Part shown: positions 24,001-36,984 of the stretch, piece after piece
Position numbering within the stretch: position 1 is the first letter of the stretch
Layout of the letters: each line of letters starts with the position of its first letter
DNA from: Rhizophagus irregularis
Lineage: Eukaryota; Glomeromycota; Glomeromycetes; Glomerales; Glomeraceae
DNA length: 64,000 nt
Direction of reading: 5' to 3'
NCBI RefSeq assembly: GCF_026210795.1
Contig: NC_089446.1
Location: 1,889,001 to 1,953,000 of the forward strand
Notes under the pieces: generated by a model
Told to the model about the DNA's origin: nothing
What the model saw: the letters and a program-made list of their open reading frames with translations, nothing else
Databases searched by the model: none
Position numbers and translations under genes: made by a program

Positions 24001-24976
24001 GCTATTATAGCACCTTAATTTGTACCAATCATCACATCTCTATATTTTCCTTGTAACCAGTTTAGAAATTCTGGTTCTGTATTGATAGGTGCATTACCAT
24101 TATATGGATTATTTACAGGAACAGGAATAAATCTACCAGACATTTTATTTTTCATGACATTGCACCTCATAGCAGCATTAAAACCAGCAAAAGCTAGTGG
24201 ATGAGCCATCTCATTAACAGCTCTAAGCTTTTGGTAATAAGAGTCTGGTGGCTCTTGTCCATCATAAAATGATAACTGTGCAAGACCTGGTGATATAGTA
24301 TGCATGACATCTTGTATTGTAGCCATGTTTGGGGATTGTTTTGTAATGCCAATATTTGTTGTTGCAAAATTAAAATATTCTGGACCTGTGCTTGCACCTG
24401 GATTTGTGAAATCCTATATTGTCTTTGCCAGTTTCGCGCCTGACGTATACAACCTGCATGTCTTCTTCTCCAGCACTCTATATCAGCATTATAGCGTAAC
24501 ATCAGCCTGTGTGCATTCCTTCTATGCTCAGCTATCCGGTTCTGTTGGTTTGCTATCTGATTCTGCTGATTTACCAGCTGATTCTGTTAGTTTGCTAATT
24601 GAGCATCTTTGCGTCTATTCAGAAAATGTATATCTAAATTGGCTATTTGTATTCCTGCAATACGTGCTTGATTCTGTTGAGCAATAGTTTCCCAGTGCCT
24701 ACAAGCATTTCTCTCATATGTAAAATCATCACATACTCTTATTAAGTCTTGATTAAGAGTATTTGTACGATCTAAAGATTCTCCAAGTAGTGTCTGCAAT
24801 CCTTCTATCTGATTTAGTTGGTCTACTCCAATTTCTTGCATTAGAGCAGCTTGACGAATAATTTCATCAAGATTTTGTGTGGTAGCATTAAAGACATCAT
24901 CTATGTCTTGTGGAATTAGAATCCTATTCTGATTAAAAAATAGTCGAATCTCGGACAAATAAATATTTACATACAA
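24001..24976 (-). pseudogene. Gag-like coiled-coil protein relic
   Basis: Not firmly recognised. From 24976 the minus strand encodes a Gln-rich, coiled-coil protein (LDEIIRQAALMQEIG, LNQIEGLQTLLGESLD). It continues after one TAA at 24587 in the same frame through NQQNQIANQQNR-type repeats to about 24335. A frame change then leads to MATIQDVMHTISPGL, SFYDGQEPPDSYYQKL and EPEFLNWLQGKYRDV, which look like the capsid part of a retroelement gag. It is cut off at 24001 by hAT II. The TAA most simply derives from CAA within the Gln repeat. Gag identity is an inference from the motif style and the mobile-element setting. Confidence 0.45.
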
Positions 24977-25041
24977 AAAATCATATTGTCTTTATTCTTA
25001 TAAATTATTTAAATGCTGGAATTCTAATTAAATCATATAGA

Positions 25042-25205
25042 AAGTATTGCTGAAACGCCAAAACAGTTTCAGCAAGTTACGGCAGTTTCACGATTTTAAT
25101 AGGTTTCGCAGTTTCGGCATTTTTTGATGATTTCACAAAACTAGTTTTGGCAGTTTCACATATGCCATTCTGCTGAAACCCTCTAGTTTCGATAAGTAAC
25201 CTTAG
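25042..25205. mobile_element. MITE, CTAAGGTTGC family, copy 1
   Basis: Repeats of GTTTC(A/G)GCAGTTTC fill the element. Its right end reads GATAAGTAACCTTAG and its left end AAGTATTGCTGAAACG, an imperfect inverted pair. It shares ends with copies at 25695-25873 and 40851-41036. Confidence 0.55.
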
Positions 25206-25373
25206 TAGAGGATCTTCGTAACTTTTTCTCTGTTCCTCTATCTTCTGGGGTTAAATAATTAAAACAAATTTAAATATTTTCTTCATCTCTATAGGGTTTC
25301 TTGGCAGTTACCTAAGATAATTTTTCCCTTTTTATTTACTTTTGTTTAATATTATGTTATTTGATAATATTGA

Positions 25374-26827
25374 GTGATTATGCATCTTGATAAAGGTTTA
25401 CACGAAGAAGATTCTGACGATGACGAGAATGACCCTTGCCTTATCCTCCAGCTCATTTCTCTTCAAGTTCAATATTCTCGCGACCTTCCTTATGTTAGAA
25501 AATATCTTTTATTTCATAGAGCTCATTATGAGCCTTTTATTAACACTCCTTTTTGAAATACTTTATCATTACCTACTCAGAAATTTATTTCTGATGTATA
25601 TGCAGAAAAAAGGATATTCAGTTTACTTTAAGGTTGCTTGTTTAAATCTCTTCAAAATCCTACAATTAGTTTCGTTAAAATTTTACTATAGATTTATTAT
25701 AGTTTCAGCAGAGTTTCAGCAATTTCGGCATTTATAATAAGTTTTGGCAGTTTCGCCTTTCTTTAAAATTTCACCAGTTTTTTAATATAACTTTAATATA
25801 GTTTCAGCAGAATTTCGCTTTTTGGCGAAACGTCATCTTGCCTAAACCCCTAGGTTTCGGCAAGCAACCTTAGATCGACCTTTGATTATTCTGTTACACT
25901 AATCAGTTTATCTACAGATATTTTTATTGATGACTCATTTGAGAGTTCCCTTTCTGCCGATCTGAATTCCCATGATGTAGATCATTTGGATAGTTCCTTT
26001 AAAAATATAGGTTCTTTAAATATTTCTTTTGGTGATATTATTTCTCTGGCAATTAATTAATGTTGATGAAAATGATTTAATTGAGGATGACCTATAATAG
26101 CTTAATTTTTGGGTATCATGTATACTGCATGTAGTCTTCTTCCAGTTCTATCAACTTTTTTTTGTTCTTCCTCTCCTGTTTTAGTTTCCTATGATGATAT
26201 GAGTTTGATGTATGTATCTGACTCAGATGATGAATTCTCAGATTCTGATGATGAATCCTCTTTCCTGTCTTTTGATAATGAAACTTAACGTATTATGAAA
26301 CTGAATAGTTAGAGTTATTTTTCTGTTCAGTTTGTTTTTCCTTTATTCCGCTTTATATATGGCCTCCTTCCTTTAATTTGGATTTGACTGATATCTCTTT
26401 AAAACAACTTCCTGCTCCTTTGCCTCCACCCTCATTCTTCAACTTAAGGGTCACTTATAGACGTTAGTCATTTTGGAAGCTTTTTATACGATTATTGGAT
26501 TTTGGAGCGGTCTTAGTTCCTCCTTCTTTTTTGTCTGCAGATTTTAAATTTTATGATAGACTGTATTGTCTTCATCCTTCCATTTATGATCAAATAATTC
26601 GCTTTGCGTGTTTATTTGAAATATATGCTAGACTTCTTGTATTTACTCACAGAATATTGAGTTTTCTGCATTGTATTTATATAGTGTCGTTTTCTATTAA
26701 ATTTCTTTTTATAGTTAATATGCGTTACTCTTCCTCAGCCGATGTGCTTCCTTTCTCGCTACAAATTTGCGATCTCAGCCTTTCCAGAATTTTATTATTT
26801 GCTGAGGTCATCAGAGTAGTTGAATAG
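25374..26827 (+). pseudogene. Unidentified coding-like relic, T/C-rich
   Basis: Not recognised. Successive frames on the plus strand look like protein but are broken. Examples are MHLDKGLHEEDSDDDENDPC running to 25556, then LPTQKFISDVYAEKRIF, an acidic Ser/Asp-rich stretch at 26200-26280 (VSDSDDEFSDSDDESS), and LDFGAVLVPPSFLSADFKFY with HPSIYDQIIRFACLF at 26490-26630. Codon use is T/C-rich like the LINEs, and the 3' flank ends in TAATTAATAAAG near 27060, like LINE A. It may be part of another retroelement or a captured gene. The MITE at 25695-25873 interrupts it. Confidence 0.35.
25695..25873. mobile_element. MITE, CTAAGGTTGC family, copy 2
   Basis: Same GTTTC-rich composition and orientation as 25042-25205. 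The right end CGGCAAGCAACCTTAG is the clearest terminus of the family; the left end is eroded. Confidence 0.55.
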
Positions 26828-27261
26828 TTCTTGTCTGAACTTGTATTTTAATCTTTGTTGTCGTAGGTTGAAATTGTTTAGACTTGGGTAGTTGACCTGA
26901 AATTTTGCTATTTGTGGTTTAAAGTTGGGTTATACAAATTAGGAGTTTATAGTTTAGTTTCTTCTCTATATGTACTTTTTTATGCGACTATTTCATTTTT
27001 GTTTTTTCTTATGTTTGTTATTTCTTGTATATGTTTTGAGTGCTTATAATAATTAATAAAGTATGACTGTTAGATCTTCAAATAATGTGAGTTGTATCAG
27101 TATTGTTTGGGGTTCTGTAATAGTAACTATAGATAAATTGTAATTATATAGAATAAATTTCAATGATAAAATGTTTTGAATATCCAACTGGTGTGACTAT
27201 ATAATAGAATGTAACTATAATGAAAGTGAATTAACTGTATAATTCATTTCCCTTTTTTACA
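26828..27261. other. 3'-UTR-like sequence and a shared 27-base motif
   Basis: T-rich sequence ending in AATTAATAAAG (about 27048-27060), a plausible polyadenylation region for the relic upstream. At 27091-27117 is GTTGTATCAGTATTGTTTGG followed by GGTTCTG, a motif found again near 40201, 42203, 42887 and 44142. No gene otherwise. Confidence 0.5.
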
Positions 27262-27840
27262 AAAAAAGAAAAACATTCAATTAGAATGTTTCTTAAAAAT
27301 AAAACAAAAAAATAAAAGTTTTATAATAAAATGTATGAAACTTACTATTTTTCAAAATTCCAAGTTCTGGAGATCAGCTAAATTTGCAAAAAAAAGAGAA
27401 ACATTCAACTAGAATGTTTCTTAAAGAAAAATTAAAAAAAATGGAAATTTCATAATGAAATGTATAAAACTTACTGTTTTCCAAAATTTCAAGTTCTAAA
27501 AGTCAGTTGAACTTGCAAAAAAAAAAGAAATGTTCAGTTAGAACTTTCTTAAATAAAAAATTAAAAAAATAAAGTTTTACAACATCTATTGTAAAATTTA
27601 CCATTCTATTCTAAAGTTTGATACTTATATAAAAAGAGAAAGAAAGAAATATTAACATCATTTCTTTAAAAATAAAAAAATAAAGTTTCATAACATTTTA
27701 TTGTGAAACTCACCATTTTATTTACTTGAAAACTTGTAGACCTACAAAAATAAAAAAGAAATATTAGTAAATATTTTTTAAAAAAAAATTAAAAAATAAA
27801 GTTTTGTACCATTTTGTTGCAAAACTTACCAAAAGTTTGA
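27262..27840. repeat. Decayed tandem repeat, about 115-125 bp unit, five copies
   Basis: Each unit has an A-rich block with AGAAA(C/T)ATTCA and its near inverse AGAATGTTTCTT, then AATAAAGTTT, then a T-rich block with AAACTTAC(C/T)ATTTT. Units start near 27262, 27390, 27515, 27635 and 27735 and diverge progressively toward the right. Confidence 0.65.
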
Positions 27841-28115
27841 TAAAAAAAGTTAAACTATTTTTTATATTTCAATTTTTTTCTGTAAAAGGCTTATATTTCC
27901 AGAATAAATAATCTTATATTACAGAATTTATCAAATTATTGACATTTTCTGTAAATAGATCTGTAAAAAGCATATATTTTTATTAAAAACCTATTGTAAC
28001 TTGCTACAAATTTCTTCATAAAGTTATTTGTTAGCTTTTCCCTTGATAAAATTATACTTTTTGATATTTTGTATAATAGTTTTAGTGTTTTATTTAATAA
28101 AGTTTTATTGCTCAT

Positions 28116-28320
28116 TTACAGGAAGAATGAAAGGGTTATGGAAAAATAAAAAGAAAAGGAAGAATAAAAGAATAATAAAAAACGATTAAAAGAGAAGAAG
28201 AGAATAAAAGAAAAAGGAAAAATGAAGAGGAAGAGGAAAGTAAAAGGAAAGAGAAAAATGAAAGAAAAAGGAAAACGAAAGGGTAATAAGAAACAAAAGA
28301 AAAAGAGCAAAAAAAATCAA
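28116..28320. repeat. Polypurine low-complexity tract
   Basis: Almost only A and G (GAAAAGGAAGAATAAAAG-like). The Phe/Leu/Ser-rich open frame on the other strand is a composition artefact. Confidence 0.85.
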
Positions 28321-29269
28321 GCTTTATTAAAAAAAGCTACTATTATGTAATATATATGATACATTATTATATAAAACATGTAATGCTTAATATTAATTTA
28401 AATAAATGTATATAGTAGTTAGATCGTGAGATATAACATATTGTAAGTTGAGATAACTGGTTCAATTTTTAAGGTAAGTAAAAATAAATATAATTTTTTT
28501 TTTTTCTGCAGCGCATTTGAAATTTTATTAAAGTAAAAAAATAAAGAAAATATATACAAAGTAAAATTTCCTAATAACTACTACTCTAATATAATTAAAT
28601 TACAAACCACTCGTTATACCAGTAGTACCTCACATATGCACTGTCGAGTGATCATTTAACTCCGTAGGTAAACTTTGTTTAGTAACGAGACATCTTACCC
28701 ATAAAGGCCCTATTTTCAATGTCTGGTGATCACGGGACTCAAAAATAAATATAATTTAATTAAAATATATATATATAATTATATATATATGCGTTAACAT
28801 TGAATTACGTGCATAATGTGTTAAGTTACATATTAAAGTTGAATAACACATTATATATTAATACTTTCTTATCTTTATTTTTGTTTTATTTTTTCATTCC
28901 TTTTTATTTTTGTTTTATTTTTTTTATTTTTTTTACTTTTTTTTACTATTTTTTATTAATTATTAAATCAGTATTAAAAATAACCAACTTTTTCTCTGTG
29001 TGAAAATCATTTAGAATGATTTTATCTAGTTGATTTTACTCACAATTAATTAATTAAATTTATTAAATTTGATTGATATAAATTTTAATATTTTTAATTT
29101 CGTAATTTGCATATAAATCCTCTGTAAATTTTTTAAAATTTTTTATATTTTTGCACTAAAAGTTTATAGTAATTTATTAATTTTTAATAGATTACATATA
29201 TCATTGATTGAAAAAAATAAACTCATATTATTCAAAATACTAAATTTTTTGATAGGAATAATAAAAAAA
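28321..29269. other. AT-rich intergenic DNA
   Basis: No gene seen. One GC-richer island at about 28605-28742 (ending GTGATCACGGGACTC) stands out but gives no convincing frame or RNA fold by eye. Poly-T and TA repeats make up most of the rest. Confidence 0.4.
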
Positions 29270-29830
29270 TGAGTCACAATGATAAAGAAAAAGAATATGT
29301 AAATAAAAAAGGAAAAAAAAATGAAGGTAAATGAAAGATAGAAATAGGAAGAGTGAAAGGTAATAAAAGAAACAAAAAGAAATTGAAGGAAAAATAAATT
29401 GGAGTAAAGGAGAAGTAAAAGAAATGAAAAAAATGAAAAAAATCAAGTGGAAATGAAAAAAAAATGAAAAGAATGAAGGGATAAAAGGACTTAGTGTAAA
29501 GAAATGAAAAAGATGAAATGGAAATGAAAATAATAAAGGATAGTATAAAAAAATAAAAAAGATAAAATGAAAATGGAAAAAAAATGACAAAAATGAAGGA
29601 TAATATAAAAGAATAAAAAAGATGAAGTGGAAATAGAATAAAAGTGAAAAAAATGAAGAGTAGTGTAAAATAATAAAAAAAACAAAAGCAGAACAAAAAA
29701 AAATGAAAGGAATGAAGAAAAAATAAAAAATAATAGAAAAAATAAAGAAAGGAAAGAATAAAAAAAGCAAAAGAAATAAAGAGATAAAATGAGAACAAAA
29801 AATAGAATAAGAATGAAAATGAAATAAACA
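29270..29830. repeat. Polypurine low-complexity tract
   Basis: Repeated GAAATGAAAA, AAAAATGAAG and AATAAAAAAG blocks over more than 500 bases with almost no pyrimidine except T. Overlapping Phe-rich open frames on the minus strand are artefacts. Confidence 0.88.
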
Positions 29831-30374
29831 GAGGTCTAAATAAAAACTAAATCTATAAAATAAACAAAGAAATAAAGTTAATAGAAAATAGAAATTACAT
29901 GTAATAAATAAACAAAATAAAAATATACTTTAGTAGTTGCAGAAAAGAATTGAAAAAACTAAAAAGTGTGAAATATAAAATGTAATATAAGAATAAAATA
30001 AAAATAAGAAATGGCCATATAGTATTGGATATATATATCTTAATTGCAAAACCAAGAAAATTAAAGGATCTAAAAAAATGAAATAAAGTTAGTAAAAAAC
30101 AAAATGCAAGAAGCAAAATGAAGAAAATATACTTTGAGTGCTATGTAAAAAAGTGAAAGGACTTAAAAAAAAAGATTATTTAAGTACATTTAAAAAAATA
30201 AATAAACATAAAAAATGATTGGCATATTAATTAACCAATAAAACTTAAATGAGGTGATATTACCAGGTAAATTATATAAAAATATATAAAGTTAATCACT
30301 TTAGATAAAAAATTGCTAAATGAGTGCCTAAATCACCCTAGGTAAAGATTAATTATAATCAAAAAATAAATATA
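29831..30374. other. AT-rich intergenic DNA
   Basis: No gene seen. Confidence 0.4.
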
Positions 30375-30546
30375 TAGTCAAACCTTGATATAGTGAACTC
30401 TTGATATAGTGAATTTTTCAGACAACTATAATAAATTTCCCCTCGCTATAACGAATTAACCAATTAAATCTCTTAAAATCTTCACTATAACCTTATAGCG
30501 AAGTTGAAGTCTGGACCCTAGGGTTCGTTATAACAAGGATTGACTG
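30375..30546. mobile_element. Pogo/Tigger-type MITE, 172 bp
   Basis: The left end TAGTCAAACCTTGATATAGT and the right end ATAACAAGGATTGACTG are imperfect inverted repeats starting (C/T)AGTCAA, flanked on both sides by TA (30373-30374 and 30547-30548). The internal CTCGCTATAACG and TTATAGCGAAG extend the pairing. These ends and the TA duplication are typical of pogo/Tigger-derived non-autonomous elements. Confidence 0.75.
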
Positions 30547-30548
30547 TA

Positions 30549-32769
30549 ATCTTATTAATAGTAAGACATATTTTTAAATTAATAAATTATTTATTATAAA
30601 TATATAACTTTTAGTATTTAGTTTACAAATAAAATATTATTACATTAAATTATTTTGAATAAAATAATAAAATTTTTTTTGTTATTTTAAATTTTTTGTT
30701 TAAAAAAAAATTATTAAAAAAAAACTGACAATTTAAAAAAAAATTTTTAATAATAATTAATAGTAATAATTACTATTAGCAATGTTATTATTATTAATAA
30801 AAATTTAATTTGTAAAGTTTTGTATTTTATAAAATATTAATTTTTATATTTTATATCAGGTTTTTTTTATAAATCATCAAAATCATCAAATTAATATTTA
30901 TTTTTTTTCAAAAAAATTTATTTTAATTTAATATGTAATTCATTTATGAAATGCAATATAGATGTAAAAATTAAAAGAATTTAATATTTAAAAAATATTT
31001 TAAAATGTATAAATAAGCTATAAAATATTATAAATTACATTTATCAATCTAAAAAAATATTAAAAATTTATTTAAATAATAAAAATGCAGAAAAAAAAAA
31101 TAATTTTAAAAATTTTTAAATTAAATTAAATTGACTTTATTATCTATTAGTTTAAATAAATTTAGTTTAATTTGTACTTAATAATTATTTTATTAAAATT
31201 GTATAATTTTATTTTTTTGATTTATTTTAGTAAATTGCATTCTTAATCTTTAAATATAATTTTTATTTTTGGATGTATGGTATTTTTGTATTATATTCTT
31301 TACTTTTTGAATATTGCATTGAAAATATCACATTAAAATTGGTTTGTAGTATTATGTAATTTTATCTTAATCCTAATTAATAGTTCATAAAGAGTCATAC
31401 TTTTTTAAATTAAATATTTATTCTTAGCTTTATATATATTTAGTAATGCAAAATTTAAATTAAGACGTAAAATTTACTAATAACCATTATTCTGTTTTAT
31501 ATATCTGTTTTTTAAATCTCCTTCAAGATACTAAAGAGGTACTTTATATTATTTAAAAAGGTATTTTTGATTATTTTTAAATTTTCCGTATATTGTGCAA
31601 GGATAACAATGGCTTGTATCCTGTGGCTAATTCAGTTGATAAAAACTTATAATGTAATACATTTTTTTTTTGTGAATAAATAAAACAAAATGACCAGAAA
31701 ATTACCCGTTATCATTTTTTAGAAAGTACCGCTCACATGAATGATGAATCTCGTAATAAATATATGGAGAAAAAAACCTTTTTTAATTATCCAAATTAAT
31801 TTTGCTAGAACTAAAAATAACTCAAACAATATAATATATTTCAAGACAATATATTTATCATCCAATGATTATTCTTGTTATCTCAAATATGGAAATATTA
31901 TGACCAAACTTTTTTTGTTTTCTATCCTTTTTTAAACATCGATTGTGCACAGCCGGAAGAGAAAAATAACCTGTTCTTATCTTGCTTGAAAAATGTCTTC
32001 AAGCAAACTGCTAATACCACAGATTGCAGATTTTGTCTCAATTGCAACAAGTTTGCTATTGTTGTACTTACGGTTTTTGGTAACTAAATGCGGATGTTCA
32101 TTCATTTCTGTTTGTGGCTTTTTTTTTTCTCCAAACGACGAGCATATAAAGTTGAGACATTGACGTAAATAATGGATACGCAACAAGAATGAATTGTACG
32201 ACATGACGAGCTAGAATATGTTGTATCAAGATTCATATTTCCGAAATTGGAAAGATTTACTTAGGGCGCGTATTAACCGTTGTACTACATTTTGTGTAAA
32301 ACGTAATATTTTCAAATCATCAAGAAAAATTGTCCCGAGTAGTGTAACAATACTAAACCAGCGATGAGGAATAATGACAACTTTTTAATGTATTATCTTC
32401 AGGCTATGTTAAAACTTATATTAGACCATTAGGTGTTGTATTTGAATCTTTAGTGACAATACTCTCATTATTTTTTCATATTTATTTAACTTTGTTGTCT
32501 AAAAATCATTTTATTATTTTATGCTTGTGTTACTAGTTTTTTTAAATATACCCAATAAAGGCATCAATGTCTATACACTTTAATCGGATATATCTTATCA
32601 TCATCATCAACTATTTTTACCTAACAGATTTATTTTAATTTTTAATGAATCAGAATAATTTATTTAGCAAGTTACAAGCGTACATAATTGCATCTTCTGT
32701 TAGATAACTTTATGTAATTTTGAGAACAAGAGCCGAAAGTTATTATATCGCAAATTGAATTAAAAATTA

Positions 32770-32802
<33 letters not shown>

Positions 32803-33289
32803 ATGGGCGTTTTAGAATCACTAGACGAATATGTTGAAGATTATCCTTGTACTAAAACTTATTTTTTTTTTCTTGTCGTGATATTTTCGTTTCTCAAGGC
32901 ACATAAAAATTAATTTCGGCAAATTGGATTTCAAATTGTTTTCGTCATGATAATGGTTGTTATCAATTTTACCCCGCATCTTTTTCCCCATCCTTTTTTC
33001 CCCACTTACAATTAATTGTAATTATTATAATTTACTATTTTGTGATAAAAAATAAAATGGTAGGTGATTATAAGGAATTATTTAAACTAAAAAGACCCTA
33101 AAAATTGACCAGTCAATGCAATTTATGACAATGCAAAGCAAGTATTGATCTAAAGATCATTGAAAAATTATTATTCTGGCTGATTATAAAACGATATAAA
33201 ACAGTCAACTTTTTATCCAACCCCCAGACAAACCCCCCTTTTTTTTGAATTTGTACTATACTGTGTATTATTTTTCAAACATTGTATAA
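30549..33289. other. Long AT-rich intergenic region
   Basis: No gene supported. 30550-31560 is extremely AT-rich. 32000-32350 is GC-richer, with a 75-codon open frame on the minus strand (32204-31977) that has no recognisable motif. A T run followed by a long A run occurs at about 32770-32803. The last kilobase may hold upstream control sequence for the RRM gene. Confidence 0.35.
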
Positions 33290-33419
33290 CTGGTCATATA
33301 CCTGCCCGTGTTTGCAATAAAAAGGCCGCGAACTCTTTGCTCTCTAGTTCTGGCATTTTTTGTTCGCTCATCACTTCATTGGTCTTTTAACTATTCGCGT
33401 CTTTACAGTGTTTCACCAG
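33290..33419 (+). promoter_or_regulatory. Probable promoter and 5' non-coding exon of the RRM gene
   Basis: A local rise in GC, an AATAAAAAGG box near 33317, CT-rich sequence (TTTGCTCTCTAG) and a good donor CACCAG/GTAATT at 33419/33420 suggest a transcription start with a leader exon spliced toward the ATG at 34185. No transcript evidence is available here. Confidence 0.3.
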
Positions 33420-34184
33420 GTAATTTTCATTAATTCATTATTGTTTTTTGTGTTTTATTCGCTGTGGTTGTGATCAGTGTAAACTTGTGTTTGCAAATGA
33501 GGCTCGGATTTTTACAAAACGTTGCGTCATATTAACAAATATATAATTAAATTCTTTTAGTTGTCAGCACTAGCGAAGTGTATTGATCTCTTCGCTACCT
33601 TCCAACTCATCTCTCACTCCGCAACACAATTTCATATTTGCATATATGCCTTATTGTACATAGCAACAACCTAAACTTCATTATAATTCAAGCAAAAACT
33701 TAATTTCAAACAATAGAATTAGCATCTTTTAAAAAAAAAAAAAATTAAAACCATATTGCACTAAAGCATACTAAAAAATAAACCATAGTTCCTTTTCCAC
33801 TTTACATTTGTTCCGTAATCTTCTGCATTTTTTACTTTCTTTCATACTAGTTCATTTCATTTTATTCCCTATTATATTATTAGGTCACCTTACCAAATAT
33901 CAATTCCTAATTGTTATATAATTCGTAGCATTGTAACATTCACACATAAAAACTCCTCTTCCCCCTCCCCTAAAAAAAAAAGAATAATAATAATAATTCC
34001 ATATTCTATTAATATCATTTTCGGCATTTTAGTAGAAAAAGTTGTTTGCCTTCAAATATCGGCTATCAACTTCCTATTTTACATATTGTAATTATTATTC
34101 CCGGCTTGCTTCGATCTCTTTTGCATTTACCGGCTTCTTGTACATAAAATTATTGTATAATTTCAATTTCCATAACTCTTAATC

Positions 34185-35875
34185 ATGATTAACGAAGAAA
34201 TATCAACGATTTTTGTTGTCGGGTTTCCTGATGATATGCAAGAACGTGAGTTTCAAAATATGTTCATCTTTTCACCAGGGTTTGAAGCTGCAACCTTAAA
34301 GATTCCTCAAAAAGATTCTTCGGATGATGATGCATCTGCCAATGGTAGCTCTATTGGAAATGGAACAATTAACGGGAATGTAAATAATGCAAGAAAGCAA
34401 ATCGTATGTAATTTATTTTATCACTATTATTTGTTTTTCATTTTATGATTATCTATATTATAGAAACCCATTCCCAAGTTTTAAGGATTAATTAAAACGA
34501 AACTTTTATCAGTATATTTGTGCAAATTACTCATTTTAAATCCTTTGTTTTGCTGTCTCAGATCGGCTTCGCAAAGTTTCGTACTAAACTTGAAGCACTT
34601 GAAGCTCGAGACATTCTTAGTGGAAGAAAAGTCGATGCTGAAAAAGGTTCCGTTCTCAAAGCTGAAATGGCGAAGAAAAACTTGCATACCAAACGTGGCC
34701 TTTCGAATGAACAAAACACTCCATTCTCTCTACTTCCTCCTACTAAGCGCTTTTCAACTCCAAACACCATTAATACCACTTCTACCTATGATGCTTTTCA
34801 TTCTGTGCCTCCTTTTGCAGCCCCACCGCTTCCAAGTGATTTATTGTCTCCTCAAGATTATGGGTATGATTTTTATTCAGACGTCAGCGTTTATACTCCC
34901 ACAACTCCTACTACTCCTGTTTTTGATCAAACTCCTTTCTCTTCTACCCGTGGCTCTTTTGATGCAACTAATGGTGCTATTGGTGGTTTGGTTGGTGCAC
35001 CTTCACGTCCTCTTAACGGTGTCAGATATGGGAAAGGCATTTTTGATGAAGATTTGAATGGTTACTCTCTTTCATCAAAATCAAATCCTGTCGAAATAGT
35101 TTCTAAAACTGCAAAGAACCAGTCAAATGGTTTTAATACTGCTTTACTTGTTGGTGAAGAGTTGCCCCATGCAATGTCTGCTCTTTCTATCAATACCACT
35201 ATTTCACCATCGGTCGTTTCTTCATCTCCATCAATTCCTTCTCCTGGTTTTCGTCCTCCTAATCCGGCTGACCAAAATCCGCCATGTAATACTCTCTATG
35301 TCGGTAATTTACCAATGAACACCTCCGAAGAAGAACTAAAAAATATGTTTTCATGTTGCCCCGGTTACAAACGTATGTGTTTTCGTACGAAACAAAATGG
35401 GCCAATGTGTTTTGTTGAATTTGAGGATGTTCATTATGCCACTCAGGCAATGAACGAACTCTATGGTAATCTACTTAGCAATTCGGTCAAAGGAGGAATT
35501 CGGTTGAGTTTCTCAAAGAACCCATTGGGAGTAAGAAGCAATAATAATGGAAGTCATACGAGTCTTAATAGCTTTAATGGAGAAAGACGAGGCTCAACCT
35601 ATAGTCTCAGTGATCGCAGGGATTCCACTTTCAGTTTGGATAGACGAGATAGTACTTACAGTTTAACTGATCGTAGAGATTCTTTTAGTTTGGAAAGACG
35701 GGATTCTACTTTCAGTTTGGGAGGTAGAGATTCTACTACTTTTGGTCATGCTGACCGTATTAATTTGGAAAGAAGAGATTCTTTCTTTACTCCTGAAAGA
35801 AGGGATTCTTTGAGGGATGCCTTCTTTGCTCCGGAAAGAAGAAATTCTTTTTCTTTTGATCCACAGTTGGCATAA
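34185..35875 (+). CDS. Whi3-like RNA-binding protein (RRM), intact
   Basis: Two exons, 34185-34403 and 34562-35875, give 510 residues. The intron is GTATGT...CAG. The first RRM-like segment is split by the intron: [19 protein letters not shown] and FEAATLKIP in exon 1, [19 protein letters not shown] in exon 2. A Ser/Thr/Pro-rich linker follows. The C-terminal RRM spans residues about 310-395: NTLYVGNLP (RNP2), [12 protein letters not shown] (RNP1) and [11 protein letters not shown]. This architecture matches the Whi3/Mde7-type regulators of fungi, which bind mRNAs in cytoplasmic granules and influence the cell cycle. The last 100 residues repeat RRDS(T/F)(F/Y)SL, giving eight RRxS sites, the consensus of PKA-type kinases. 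No breaks. It is the only clearly intact host gene in the window. Confidence 0.9.
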
Positions 35876-36984
35876 TAATTATTTATTAATTATCAATTTA
35901 ATTTTATTTTATTTTATTATCATTTTTTTTTTATACTTTCTAATTACCTGTTTCTTGAATACAAATATACAAATATTTTGTAACTCCTGGTTCTTTTATA
36001 TTTTTTACAAACTTTTCACGAAGGACATTGGAAAATATTATTCATAACGCATATATCATTTTTTTTTAGATTATTTTATCTTTAAACACATAAATGGATT
36101 TATGAAAATGGATCCCAAAATTGAACTCTTTTTTTATTGAATGTTACATTTATTTTTTTTCATTTTTTTTTTAATCAACTGTTTTTTTTTCTTTTTTGTA
36201 AATTTTCCCTTTTTTCCCTTGTTTTTCTTTTATTTTATTTTATTTTTTTTTTACTTTTTACCTTTGCATTTACTGAAAAAAAAAAAGAAAAGAAAGAAAA
36301 AATTACCAAAATTTTTTTTTTTAATTATAAATAATAAAATCTGTAGAAATTATTGTGAATTCTGTATATGGAGGTTAAAGTGTTAATTTATAAATAATTA
36401 TTTACAAAGTAAAAATAAATATTTATTTTTTATTTTTAATTAAAAATAGTTTGTTTACTGCTATTTTAAAATATTTAATAAATTATATTTATAATTAAAA
36501 TCAATTATTTAAACTAAATCTATTTTACTAAATCCAATTATATTAAAAGTACTTTTTCAAATAGCTATTTTAAATAACCATTTGACTAAAGAACTTTTTT
36601 ATAAAATATTTAGAAATAAATTCATTTAATTCATAAATCTCACAATAATATTATATAAAATTATAGTAAAAATTAAATTATTTTTATATTTATTATTTTT
36701 TTTTTGTTTATTTAAAGAAAATTTATATAAAAAAGAAAATTGAAAATTTTACAACTATTTTTAGTAAAATATCTATTTAGCAAAATAGTTTTTAAAAAAA
36801 AAATTAATGAAATATTTATGAAATTAGTTTTAATAAAAAAAAAATATTTTTTATTTCTAATTTCTATTCTGATTGGTTATTCAGAATTTAAAAATTTCTT
36901 TTTTTTTTAAGTTTTTTAGTTTCGTCTTATATTGAAAATATGCAGATATTAGGTATTTCATTTTATTATTTTTTTTTTTTTATA
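35876..36984. other. AT-rich 3' flank
   Basis: 3' untranslated region of the RRM gene, then extremely AT-rich DNA with long T runs. The small Phe-rich frames near 36140-36390 are composition artefacts. Confidence 0.45.

Noticed and set aside
24304-24687. Plus-strand frame of 127 codons
   Set aside because: It is antisense to the longer Gln-rich gag-like reading, which shows repeats and a coiled-coil pattern.
28605-28742. GC-richer island as an RNA gene
   Set aside because: I could not find a convincing cloverleaf, pol III box pair or rRNA similarity by eye.
29240-29798. Phe/Leu/Ser-rich open frames on the minus strand, also at 28116-28310 and 36137-36386
   Set aside because: They lie opposite polypurine or within poly-T tracts. 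The composition alone keeps the frames open, and there is no domain or codon signal.
31977-32204. 75-codon minus-strand frame as a host gene
   Set aside because: No domain, no splice partner and no codon contrast that I can support.
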